Shown here: in pieces, positions 17,369-25,146 of the stretch
Layout: each line of letters starts with the position of its first letter
Numbering within the stretch: position 1 is the first letter of the stretch
NCBI GenBank assembly: GCA_009691815.1
Contig: SIAL01000010.1
Coordinates: forward strand, 1-25,217
Origin: Gemmataceae bacterium
GTDB lineage: Bacteria > Planctomycetota > Planctomycetia > Gemmatales > Gemmataceae
Length of the DNA: 25,217 nt
Direction of reading: 5' to 3'
Position numbers and translations under genes: made by a program
Notes under the pieces: generated by a model
Told to the model about the DNA's origin: nothing
Database searches by the model: none
Seen by the model: only the letters and a program-made list of their open reading frames with translations

Positions 17369-17548
17369 TAGGCAAGCTCATGCGTCCGGATCGTAAAACA
17401 AAACTGGCGATTCCGGTTCGTTAGAATTCCCAAAAATCCGTGGGTTCCCGCCTAATGCTCTCCTAGTTGTTGGCTTAATGGGACTTTTATTCGGGTTCGG
17501 AATTTTCCGCCAGGAGCAATAAACAGCAAAACATTGAGGTTGGTCGGG
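17369..17548. other. Convergent intergenic region between acs and tyrA
   Basis: This is 180 bp with no supported gene. Only fragments are present: a 14-codon ATG frame near 17380 and a stop-bounded hydrophobic frame ending near 17521 with no usable start. I see no strong hairpin followed by a T-run, so terminators for the two converging units are not identified. Confidence 0.5.
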
Positions 17549-18391
17549 TCAATTCAAGCGCTGACGGCTTTCATTGGCTTTTCGAACAAGGCCTTCAATC
17601 GCTTGGGTGCCCGCTTCTCCAAGGGCGTTTCGCCACTTTTGCAGGATTACCAAATATTGATCCAGAGCCTCAAGGACCCCGGGACGATTGGTATCAAAGA
17701 TCGGGGTCCAAATTTCGCTTAATCCGCTGGCGATTCGGGTGGTATCTCGAAACCCCCCGGCGACGAAATCTTCCCATTTTTGGGGCAATGTTTGCGCAAG
17801 GGCAAAAGCCGCCAGATGAGGCAGATGGCTGGTATAGGCGACAATACTGTCGTGTTCCTTGGCCCCTATCCTAGCCACATTGGCGCCCAACTGTTTCCAG
17901 AAATTCTCCAAGGTATCCAAGGCCGGAATCGATGCGGTTCCGGGGGTAAGAAAAACCCATTTCCCCACAAAAAGGATGTCTTTGTTCGATTCTGGACCGG
18001 TCTTTTCCGAGCCAGCCATGGGATGCGATCCCGCATGGGATACCCCCGTAGAAAATTCTTTCCCAAGGGTGGTCTCAATGCGTTCCCGGGTGCTACCCAT
18101 ATCGGTGAAAATGGCCCCGGGTTTGGCATAGAGTGATGCCTCTAGCAAAGTGGAAACGATATGATCCACGGGAGCGGCGCTGACAATTAGATCCGCACCC
18201 TCCACTGTGTCCGCAATGTTTGAAAACACCTGATCAACGATTCCCGCGGATTGGGACCAGGCGGACCGACCTTCAAGGGGATCATAGCCGCGTATTTGCA
18301 CACCGAGCGATCCAAATCGCCTAACCGAGGAGGCGAGCGACGCCCCCATGAAGCCCATGCCCAGTATTGCTATTTTTTGAAAAGTAATCAT
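17549..18391 (-). CDS. tyrA: Prephenate dehydrogenase (tyrosine biosynthesis)
   Basis: A 280-residue monofunctional TyrA without fused chorismate mutase or ACT domain. It oxidatively decarboxylates prephenate (or arogenate) using NAD(P)+. The Rossmann motif 'AILGMGFMGASLA' has glycines at about 11, 13 and 16. The substrate-binding segment is 'SHAGSHPMAGSEKTGPES', followed by 'YTSHLPHLAAFALA' and 'GGFRDTTRIASG', all diagnostic of the family. Arogenate versus prephenate preference cannot be decided here. Its ATG overlaps the TGA of the upstream esterase gene by four bases (ATGA), so translation is probably coupled. It is the last gene of the tsaB > esterase > tyrA unit. Confidence 0.95.
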   Translation of the reverse strand: MITFQKIAILGMGFMGASLASSVRRFGSLGVQIRGYDPLEGRSAWSQSAGIVDQVFSNIADTVEGADLIVSAAPVDHIVSTLLEASLYAKPGAIFTDMGSTRERIETTLGKEFSTGVSHAGSHPMAGSEKTGPESNKDILFVGKWVFLTPGTASIPALDTLENFWKQLGANVARIGAKEHDSIVAYTSHLPHLAAFALAQTLPQKWEDFVAGGFRDTTRIASGLSEIWTPIFDTNRPGVLEALDQYLVILQKWRNALGEAGTQAIEGLVRKANESRQRLN

Positions 18392-19920
18392 TTCCCGGGT
18401 GATTTTTCCTTGGGTGGGTCGCTAATGATTTCGGTTTTTGGCGCGCCGGAAGCCACCGCCATCCCCTTATGAATTTTTGCCATTAACTCCGGAGAAAGGA
18501 GGGATCCATGGTCCTTGCCTTCCACCAATTCCACGATGGCTGTGGGATCGAGCTTGGCCATCACTGCTTTTAAGCGAACCACCGCCCCCTCTAGGAGGAA
18601 GGTATCCTTGGTCCCCATATACACTCGAATGCGACCTTTGAGAAGTTTGGAATTGGTGGTCCATTCCCGCTCAATTTTTGCAACAATGTCATAGGGAATC
18701 CAATGTTCAAACACTTTTAGATCAGTTTTCCCGTCATCATCCCATAGCGGTGTCGGCAGGTTATGTTTACCCGCCGGCCCAAACACGGCTTGAAACGATT
18801 GAAGCTGACCACCTCGCCGCATCGGCTGTTCCATTTGATAAAAATTGCGATAGACCATAGGCCGCCCGCCACGGCTTAAGGGACGAAGTTTCCCTTTTTC
18901 ATCGGTGAAAATATTGGCGGAGGGCTGATATAGGTCAATCTTTTGAAAGTCATGAAAATCTACCGGATCCGGTGAAGTGGACCAAGTCCCACCAAAATAC
19001 GCCGGATAGGCCACCATCAACCACAGACTACTCCAGCCACCCGAAGAATGGCCGGTGAGAAAGCGATAATCGCGCTTGCCGCCGCAATGAAATTGCTTTT
19101 CGATTGCAGGCAAAAATTCCGAAACAAAAGCGGTACCAACCGGGCCATTGTTATCGGAATCGGCAAAGACATGGTGACCTAGGCGACAATTCGGATCCGG
19201 AACAACCACGACAAAATCGACCCCTTCCCAACGGTTTCCCCCTTGGCGGGAATAGCGCCCGTGGGAGCGATGGTCGCCTCCAAATCCACTGATGTCCACC
19301 AAAAAGGGATATGCTTCTATTCGAGTGGGATTAAATCCTTCGGGAAGGACAACCGCCGCCTGTTGAAAGACATCCTTTTTGTGAAACGCACTTAAAAGGG
19401 GGCTTTTGATCCGGATCAACTTCACCCGCTCGCTGGAGCGAAAAGTATCCACTCCAACCACCTTGTCCAAAACGATATTGGCCTTCATTCCGGTTGCGGG
19501 GTCCCATTCCGTTGACGGAGTCGCGCCCCAAACATTGCCTGGACTGGCGGAAAAACTGAGCCCGCCCAAATCGCAATCCATCACAGCCAAAAGCGACGCC
19601 TTGCGTTTGGCGATTTTTCCCAATTCGGCGGGGTGGCCTTTTGCTTTTGAGCCCATTTCAAGCGGTTCCCCCGCTTTCCAATTCTTTACATCCATAAAAT
19701 GGTGGGGATTGGGATTGCCCCAATTGGGCATCCTAGGAGGCGATGGATTATCACCGTTCATCCAAAGCAGGTGTACCCGGCCCGTAAATGGCCCGGGAAA
19801 CACTTTGGCGTCGTAGCGCAGTTCAATGCGAACAGGGTCCGGATTGGCCAACACAAAGGACTTTGTGGGGGTGTCCTGGTTGAATAAAACCATTGCCATC
19901 ATTAAAACTTGGTGGATCAT
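18388..19920 (-). CDS. Exported esterase / alpha-beta hydrolase (PF00756-like)
   Basis: A 510-residue protein with a short N-terminal hydrophobic stretch ('MIHQVLMMAMVLFNQ') compatible with export, a non-catalytic N-terminal half (about 20-185) and a C-terminal alpha/beta-hydrolase domain. The nucleophile elbow is 'LTGHSSGGWSS' (S292 in GHSSG), with candidate acid D439 in 'YMGTKDTFLLEG' and H471 in 'EGKDHGSLL'. This arrangement fits the putative esterase (feruloyl esterase/esterase D-like) family. The substrate is unknown; carbohydrate ester cleavage is a guess. The start has AGGGAG about six bases upstream and overlaps the tsaB stop as ATGA. The stop in turn overlaps the tyrA start. An esterase between a tRNA-modification gene and tyrA has no obvious pathway logic. 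Confidence 0.8.
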   Translation of the reverse strand: MIHQVLMMAMVLFNQDTPTKSFVLANPDPVRIELRYDAKVFPGPFTGRVHLLWMNGDNPSPPRMPNWGNPNPHHFMDVKNWKAGEPLEMGSKAKGHPAELGKIAKRKASLLAVMDCDLGGLSFSASPGNVWGATPSTEWDPATGMKANIVLDKVVGVDTFRSSERVKLIRIKSPLLSAFHKKDVFQQAAVVLPEGFNPTRIEAYPFLVDISGFGGDHRSHGRYSRQGGNRWEGVDFVVVVPDPNCRLGHHVFADSDNNGPVGTAFVSEFLPAIEKQFHCGGKRDYRFLTGHSSGGWSSLWLMVAYPAYFGGTWSTSPDPVDFHDFQKIDLYQPSANIFTDEKGKLRPLSRGGRPMVYRNFYQMEQPMRRGGQLQSFQAVFGPAGKHNLPTPLWDDDGKTDLKVFEHWIPYDIVAKIEREWTTNSKLLKGRIRVYMGTKDTFLLEGAVVRLKAVMAKLDPTAIVELVEGKDHGSLLSPELMAKIHKGMAVASGAPKTEIISDPPKEKSPGK

Positions 19921-20609
19921 CCGACACTCCCTTGGCGTTGAAGCAGTTGTAGCTCCGCCGAACTTGGTCTAAGATACAGTGGCTCAGCAATATCCGAATC
20001 ATTCCAATCCGAAAGTGCAATTCGTTGGGAAACGATTTCACCAAACAGCGACGATTCAACCTTGGCGTTTTGGCAAATACCTAGGTGACCCGATTGCTCC
20101 AACGCATGCGACAGATCGGCTCCGGGGGCCAAAAGTACCGGCATCGTGGGCGGTGTTTTGGCCCGCCAATGCTCCAACGGGGAAAGTCCAAGGTCCCCCA
20201 ATGGCTTTCCTTGAAAACCAAACCTTTGATGGTAGACCCAACCTTTGAGGGCATCACCAAGGACTTCAAACTCCGCGGTTGGCGACTCCCATTCCATGGG
20301 TCGGTTTCTGGCCAAAAGAAGAAAGGTGGGGACCAGCATCATGTGACAATCGGTGGCAAAACGAAAAGCAAGGGCCGAGGCAATCCCAACCCGGAGGCCC
20401 GTATAGCTACCCGGTCCCTGACTTACGGCAACCACCCCCACGGCCAAGGAACTCACTTGGCGTTCCCTTAGGATTTCGCCCACCAAAGGGGCAAGGTCCC
20501 GGGCATGGCGGCGGCTTTCGTCCAAAGAGCGCACCGCGACAAGATTCCCGGCCTCACTCAAGGCGACGAATCCTTGCTTTCCCGAGGTTTCTAAAAGCAG
20601 TGCAATCAC
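19917..20609 (-). CDS. tsaB: tRNA threonylcarbamoyladenosine biosynthesis protein TsaB
   Basis: A 230-residue ASKHA-fold protein. TsaB is the non-catalytic partner of TsaD in the complex that places threonylcarbamoyl on A37 of ANN-reading tRNAs. The N-terminus 'MIALLLETSGKQGFVALSE' and the signature 'SQGPGSYTGLRVGIASALA' (about 63-81) are diagnostic. 'SRRHARDLAPLVGEIL' replaces the usual RHSE stretch. The start is a GTG at 20609, since no ATG precedes the conserved N-terminus. It heads the minus-strand unit with the esterase and tyrA, overlapping the esterase start by four bases. A 61-bp gap separates it from the divergent RNase H gene. tsaD, tsaE and tsaC are not in the window. Confidence 0.93.
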   Translation of the reverse strand: MIALLLETSGKQGFVALSEAGNLVAVRSLDESRRHARDLAPLVGEILRERQVSSLAVGVVAVSQGPGSYTGLRVGIASALAFRFATDCHMMLVPTFLLLARNRPMEWESPTAEFEVLGDALKGWVYHQRFGFQGKPLGDLGLSPLEHWRAKTPPTMPVLLAPGADLSHALEQSGHLGICQNAKVESSLFGEIVSQRIALSDWNDSDIAEPLYLRPSSAELQLLQRQGSVG

Positions 20610-20670
20610 GAATTTTCCAGTTTTTTGAGGTTGGGGTAATTATATTGAACCCATCTAGAGGAAAAAGCGA

Positions 20671-21258
20671 ATGGTTGGATGGAAACTGAACACGGATGGC
20701 GGGTCCCGGGGCAATCCAGGGAAGTCCGCATGGGCATTTATTCTCGAATCCCCCACCGGGGAAATTTTTGAACAGGGCGGGCTGATGGGAATTTCAACCA
20801 ACAATTGTGCCGAGTATGAAGGAGTGATTCAAGGACTTGGCTTTGCCCTAAGTCAAAAGGTGGAAATGCTTGACCTCTACAGCGACAGCGAATTGATTGT
20901 TAAGCAACTTCGAGGGGAATACAAGGTAAAACATGTCGACATGATACCCCTTTGGCAGGAGTCGAAAAAGCTGCTCGCGGCGTTTTCTGGTCAGGTGGGG
21001 GTCCACCACATTCGCCGCGAATTGAACACAGATGCGGACAAACTGTGCAACCTTGTTTTGGATGGCAAATGGAAGGGAGCCAAGGGAGAACCCGAAACAA
21101 AAAGGACGGCGGGGACTAAATCCAGCCCCAAGCCCGACACTATAACCGACGAGGCGACTTTGGCGGCAATTCGGGCTGTTTTTGCCCGCTATGGGGCGTT
21201 CATCAGCGAAGAGCAGGCGTCGGATGCCGGGATAATGCTTAGGAAGCTCCTGACCTAG
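20671..21258 (+). CDS. RNase HI-family protein with C-terminal extension
   Basis: A 195-residue protein whose first 135 or so residues are an RNase HI fold that cleaves RNA in RNA:DNA hybrids. The four catalytic acids are in place: D9 ('LNTDGGSRGNPG'), E48 ('NNCAEYEG'), D72 ('YSDSELIVKQL') and D123 ('ELNTDADKLCN'). The compact type ('GGSRGNPG') resembles archaeal/actinobacterial RNase HI and the reverse-transcriptase-like RVT_3 group rather than E. coli RnhA. Residues 134-160 form a Lys/Thr/Pro linker, and 161-195 form a helical tail that I do not recognise. AGAGGA at 20657-20662 lies eight bases before the ATG, a good ribosome-binding site. It is divergent from tsaB and convergent (15 bp) with the small membrane gene. 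Confidence 0.88.
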   Translation: MVGWKLNTDGGSRGNPGKSAWAFILESPTGEIFEQGGLMGISTNNCAEYEGVIQGLGFALSQKVEMLDLYSDSELIVKQLRGEYKVKHVDMIPLWQESKKLLAAFSGQVGVHHIRRELNTDADKLCNLVLDGKWKGAKGEPETKRTAGTKSSPKPDTITDEATLAAIRAVFARYGAFISEEQASDAGIMLRKLLT

Positions 21259-21273
21259 GCACCGAAACCGGGC

Positions 21274-21414
21274 TTAGAACAAAACTTTTTTGACAATAAC
21301 AATCAGGTCCCAAAAGAACATAAGGGCAACGGTGCCCCCCATGAGCGCCAAAGTCCAAGCCCACAGGCCCAATTTCGGGGATTTGAAATTTCCATCCGGC
21401 TCGGTTTGACTCAC
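21274..21414 (-). CDS. Small single-pass membrane protein (46 aa) translationally coupled to rseP
   Basis: A GTG-initiated frame too short for usual cut-offs. The GTG at 21414-21412 overlaps the rseP TGA as GTGA, and AAAAGGAGG ends five bases upstream of it, the strongest ribosome-binding site in the window. The 46-residue product has a polar N-terminus ('SQTEPDGNFKSPK'), one hydrophobic helix (about 16-42, 'LGLWAWTLALMGGTVALMFF' and onward) and a basic C-terminus ('KKVLF'). The charge pattern does not settle the orientation. I do not recognise a family. SecE- or DUF-type tiny membrane proteins were considered, but no signature is seen. Coupling to rseP suggests a membrane role or simple co-expression. 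It ends 15 bp from the convergent RNase H gene. Confidence 0.75.
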   Translation of the reverse strand: MSQTEPDGNFKSPKLGLWAWTLALMGGTVALMFFWDLIVIVKKVLF

Positions 21415-23882
21415 ATGAACCTCCTTTTGAGATCATTAAAGATTACAAAGGCAAAGAGCAACAGGATCATTCCAAAACCTGTCCCGGTCACAATATCCAC
21501 CAAGATCCTCGGAGCTGGCTTTCCACGGGCCCCCTCATAGGCCAAAAACACCATATGGCCCCCGTCCAGGGGCGGAATCGGCAGAAAATTCACCACCGCA
21601 AGGTTAATACTTATCATGCCTATCATAAGCAGGAATGTGTACATGTCCTCGGCGGCGGCAAAGGTTTGGGCCGCGATCTCGATCGGCCCACCCAACCCAT
21701 CCATGGGCAGGTCTCGGCTAATCATTCGGGCCAAATTGCGGTAGATCAGCACCACCATCGAATAGGTTTCCCTCCACCCCATATGGAGAGCACCAACTAG
21801 GTTGTCGGCCTTCATGAGGCGGCTATCGCTTGGAAACAGAAATCCCCTTTCCATGAAATAGCGCGACGCATCCGGGGCTAGATTTAATGTAATGGGGCCG
21901 TTTGCTTTTTCGTCGGCTTCGTCCGGCACTTGGGTTTCCCCCCGGCGCAAACGCACCTGCACTTTGGGGATTTCCATTTCGTTCAAAGCGGTTCCAACAT
22001 AGGCCCACTGGTCAAATTCCTTGCGACCATCTTGCCGTAAGGTGCTTAAAACCAACCAGTTTTTCCCATACTCCACTTCGCCTTTGTCATTTTTTCGAAA
22101 GGCCAAGCGGACGGCCTCGACAACATCACCGGGCCTGATTCCCGCTTTGTCCGCCGCTCCTCCAGGAGCCACCGCGCCAACTGTGCTTAAAACTTGATAG
22201 CCAAAGCCCAATCCCAAAACCGGCAAGGGAGAATAAGGACGAAAGCTAGTCTCCTCGGTAAACAGGGTTTGCGGGGGAAGTGGAATCGGCCCAATCACCA
22301 CCCGCGAGGGTTCCCGAGCCGCTTTATCTTGTCTTAGAATGGTAAGTTCGATGCCAATGTCGGGCCCCGCTCGCTCACGGATCTGATCGGCCAGCCGCAT
22401 AGGATCAGGCTGATGGATATCTTCAATCGTTTTTGTCCCTTGAACAATTCGCACCCGGGCGATGATGTCCCCCTTGCGCAAATCGGCCTTTTCCGCCGGA
22501 CTTCCAGGCCGTAGAGCGGTCACCGGTCCCATCCGCATGGTCAGCCCTGCATCCCACGGACGGGCCGGCCCCACCAAAATCTTTCGAGCGATTCCCTCAT
22601 CATTGTTGACTTCAAGGACCATGGCCTCGTTCGCCTGAATGCGGCACCTCTCCCGAAAGGTATAAAAACCGTCCTCATTCGCCTTGGAAAGAACCGGCGC
22701 CAGATTCAGGATGTCACCATTAAGGTCTCCTTTTGCGCTAAGGGTGGTGGCAACGATTCTTTCCCCCCAATTGACGCCAATGGGGGCTAGGATTTCTTCC
22801 CGTTCCTTGCCTTTGGCATCTTTGACCTTGCAGGAAATATTTTTGTCGGGATAAGCGGCAAAGGTACTGGTAAGGTCCCGCCACCCTGCCCTTCCAGGTG
22901 CCGCCTTGGTCCATTCGGATTCCCCGGTTTTCCACGAAATCAGAACATCCCCTTGAACAAAAGGAATTTCGCGGGCAAATTGGGCCGGGCTACCCTCTCG
23001 CCAGAGTTTGGCCCGGATATTTTCAGGCGGCTTGGGACGATATTTAAGCGTTAGTGGAGGGCTTAATCCCAAGGACCGCAAGGAATCGCCCGGCCCAAGC
23101 CTTGGTTCCATGGCAATTTCTTTGGGGGTGGTGCTGTTCGGTGTCTCAATCAAAAAGGGAATGCTGTTGCCACGACTCGTCAAAATCGTTTCGATCTTAA
23201 CATCCTCAAACGAGGGGTTAACTAGCGTTCCGATCTGTTTGATGCGACTGCCGGTCGCAATGTCCGCCTCCCAAGCCGGCGAACCCGCATCGGTTCGCCA
23301 AATGGCACCCACCACCCGGTGTACCCCGTGGGTCCGAAACACAATAATAAAGCAGACCATTCCCAAGAGGATGTTCATGATTACGCCGGCGGACATGATC
23401 ATCATCCGTTGGCCGACCGTTTTCTTTTTGAACGATCTGGGTGAATCCTCGCCATCCTCGGTTTCCCCGTTTTCGCTCCCCTCCCCTAACATCTGGACAA
23501 AGCCGCCAAGCGGCAGGGCCCCGATTAGGTAGCGCGTCTCCCCAACGGTCACCGAGCAACCCGGCAGGGCGGGCCCAAAGCCGATGCTAAACACCCGAAC
23601 CTGGACTCCGCACCATTTGGCGGCAAGAAAGTGACCCAATTCGTGAATAAAGATGACAAGCCCAAGGCCAAGGCCGACCATCCCGGCTTTGACCAGCCCG
23701 GGGATGCCAAAGTTGGTGTAAATCATCACAACCATGACACCCAAAATCAAAAAATAGACGAGGTTGGCGCGAAACCATTCGATGGGGCCCGGCCCCGGTG
23801 CTTCAGGGGCCTGAGGACCTGTTCCAACAGGAATAAGCTCTGCTTGATCCGCCGCACCAGAATTGCCGCTATTCACTTCCAC
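21411..23882 (-). CDS. rseP: RIP metalloprotease RseP/site-2 protease family, enlarged with three PDZ-like segments
   Basis: An intramembrane zinc metalloprotease that cleaves membrane-bound anti-sigma factors or signal-peptide remnants. Numbering here is from the upstream ATG at 23906: HELGH at 88-92 inside a membrane helix ('LVIFIHELGHFLAAK'), then 'SIGFGP', and the C-terminal 'NFLPIPPLDGGHMVFL' with D781. The periplasmic insert is about 500 residues and holds three PDZ-like segments: near 205 ('TDAGSPAWEADIATGSRIKQ'), 465 ('VTALRPGSPAEKADLRKGD') and 585 ('GAVAPGGAADKAGIRPGDVV'). E. coli RseP is about 450 residues with two PDZ domains. The ATG at 23906 overlaps dxr by 34 bp. I prefer the GTG at 23882, which has GGAGG seven bases upstream and gives 823 residues. 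A further GTG at 23876 overlaps the dxr stop. The gene is coupled to dxr upstream and the small membrane gene downstream. Confidence 0.93.
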   Translation of the reverse strand: MEVNSGNSGAADQAELIPVGTGPQAPEAPGPGPIEWFRANLVYFLILGVMVVMIYTNFGIPGLVKAGMVGLGLGLVIFIHELGHFLAAKWCGVQVRVFSIGFGPALPGCSVTVGETRYLIGALPLGGFVQMLGEGSENGETEDGEDSPRSFKKKTVGQRMMIMSAGVIMNILLGMVCFIIVFRTHGVHRVVGAIWRTDAGSPAWEADIATGSRIKQIGTLVNPSFEDVKIETILTSRGNSIPFLIETPNSTTPKEIAMEPRLGPGDSLRSLGLSPPLTLKYRPKPPENIRAKLWREGSPAQFAREIPFVQGDVLISWKTGESEWTKAAPGRAGWRDLTSTFAAYPDKNISCKVKDAKGKEREEILAPIGVNWGERIVATTLSAKGDLNGDILNLAPVLSKANEDGFYTFRERCRIQANEAMVLEVNNDEGIARKILVGPARPWDAGLTMRMGPVTALRPGSPAEKADLRKGDIIARVRIVQGTKTIEDIHQPDPMRLADQIRERAGPDIGIELTILRQDKAAREPSRVVIGPIPLPPQTLFTEETSFRPYSPLPVLGLGFGYQVLSTVGAVAPGGAADKAGIRPGDVVEAVRLAFRKNDKGEVEYGKNWLVLSTLRQDGRKEFDQWAYVGTALNEMEIPKVQVRLRRGETQVPDEADEKANGPITLNLAPDASRYFMERGFLFPSDSRLMKADNLVGALHMGWRETYSMVVLIYRNLARMISRDLPMDGLGGPIEIAAQTFAAAEDMYTFLLMIGMISINLAVVNFLPIPPLDGGHMVFLAYEGARGKPAPRILVDIVTGTGFGMILLLFAFVIFNDLKRRFM
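21420..21428 (-). promoter_or_regulatory. Strong Shine-Dalgarno site for the small membrane gene
   Basis: On the minus strand this reads AAAAGGAGG, five bases before the GTG at 21414. It lies inside the last codons of rseP, which is what supports a real start codon there. Confidence 0.75.
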
Positions 23883-25072
23883 CGAGCCACCTCCCGCCTT
23901 GCCCATCCGTCCAAGCGGGTCAATTCGCCTAGCACCGGATGCGCTGAATACTCATGATTTGCCAATACCTGACCCGTTGCCTTGGCAATGTCCAGAAAGG
24001 CCAAATCCCCTTGAAGGAATCGACCGACGGCAACCTCGTTGGCCGCGTTAAGCACTGCCCCCGCCGTTCCACCTTGCCGAGCCACCTCAAACCCTAATCT
24101 TAGGGCCGGAAAGTTTTCCGTATCCGGCGGTTCAAAATGCCAAGCAAATGGACTGCCCCAATGGAGCCTCCTCGTGGGTCCGCTGGGCCGGTCGGGCCAA
24201 AGCAGTGCCAGCTGAATCGGCAGCCTCATATCCGGGGGAGAAGCCTGGGCCAAAATCGAACCATCTTCAAACTCAACAAGCGAGTGAACCACGCTTTCGG
24301 GATGAATCACCACATCAATTTTTTCCGCCGACACGCCAAAGAGCCATCTCGTTTCAATCACCTCAAGGGCTTTGTTCATAAGTGTCGCAGAATCAATGGT
24401 GATCTTTGGGCCCATCTTCCAGGTTGGGTGGTTAAGCGCCTGTTCGGGGGTGACCAGGGCGAGTTCCGCTTTTGATTTTCCGCGAAAGGGTCCTCCACTT
24501 CCGGTGAGGATAAGTTTCCGCACATCCGACCGTTTTCCCGAACAAAGGGCCTGAAACAGGGCACTATGTTCGCTGTCAACGGGCATGATTCTCGCCCCCC
24601 GTTGCTGGGCCAAATCCATCACCAACGGCCCCGCCATGACCAGCGTTTCCTTGTTGGCAACGGCAATGTCCTTGCCTGCTTCCAAGGCGGCCCATGTACT
24701 CAACAGCCCTGCTGATCCAACAATTGCGGTAACCACCACATCGACATCATCCCCTGCCACTTTTCGGGCCAAAGCCTCAGGTCCAACCACCCATTCCACT
24801 CCGGCGGGAAGTTGGGTTTTGTCAATGTTTTGGGCGGCTTTGGGATCGGTTAGGGCAATCCACTGGGGACGAAATTGCCTAGCCTGTTCCACCAACTCCG
24901 CCCAGCGGGAATGGGCCGAAAGCCCGGTAATCGTGAGCCTATCTGGAAAATGGGCCACCACATCCAAGGTGCTTTTCCCAATCGACCCGGTGGACCCCAA
25001 CAAAGCCACCCGCCGAACCTTTCCTTGGGAGGAAAAGTTTGTGGTCGGCGCCAAAACAACACTATCATCCAT
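23873..25072 (-). CDS. dxr: 1-deoxy-D-xylulose-5-phosphate reductoisomerase
   Basis: The second enzyme of the MEP isoprenoid pathway, converting DXP to 2-C-methyl-D-erythritol 4-phosphate with NADPH and a divalent metal. Motifs seen: NADPH-binding 'VALLGSTGSIGKSTLDVV', 'AIVGSAGLLSTWAALEAGKD', metal/substrate region 'PVDSEHSALFQAL', 'LTGSGGPFRG', 'HPTWKMGPKITIDSATLMNK', 'HPESVVHSLVEF' and 'LNAANEVAVGRFL'. From the ATG at 25072 the protein is 399 residues, the normal length. An in-frame ATG at 25189 would add a 39-residue charged leader with no family counterpart, and the frame stays open to the window edge. A promoter-like pair lies between the two ATGs and favours 25072. The next gene, rseP, overlaps its 3' end, and dxr-rseP adjacency is common in bacteria. 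Confidence 0.95.
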   Translation of the reverse strand: MDDSVVLAPTTNFSSQGKVRRVALLGSTGSIGKSTLDVVAHFPDRLTITGLSAHSRWAELVEQARQFRPQWIALTDPKAAQNIDKTQLPAGVEWVVGPEALARKVAGDDVDVVVTAIVGSAGLLSTWAALEAGKDIAVANKETLVMAGPLVMDLAQQRGARIMPVDSEHSALFQALCSGKRSDVRKLILTGSGGPFRGKSKAELALVTPEQALNHPTWKMGPKITIDSATLMNKALEVIETRWLFGVSAEKIDVVIHPESVVHSLVEFEDGSILAQASPPDMRLPIQLALLWPDRPSGPTRRLHWGSPFAWHFEPPDTENFPALRLGFEVARQGGTAGAVLNAANEVAVGRFLQGDLAFLDIAKATGQVLANHEYSAHPVLGELTRLDGWARREVARWK

Positions 25073-25116
25073 GGAAATGCGCCCAATTTGTTCGGCAGGA
25101 CCATCCTGTTCGGAGG

Positions 25117-25146
25117 ATTCTACCCTTGAATCGCCAAAGATTGCAA
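25117..25146 (-). promoter_or_regulatory. Candidate sigma-70-type promoter upstream of dxr
   Basis: On the minus strand, TTGCAA (25146-25141) and TAGAAT (25122-25117) are separated by 18 bp, a plausible -35/-10 pair. The predicted start would leave a leader of about 35-40 bases before the ATG at 25072. Match by eye only. Confidence 0.3.

Noticed and set aside
17405..17521. Hydrophobic stop-bounded frame containing 'NALLVVGLMGLLFGFGIF'
   Set aside because: No start codon except an ATG 14 codons before the stop and no ribosome-binding site; probably chance in a convergent gap.
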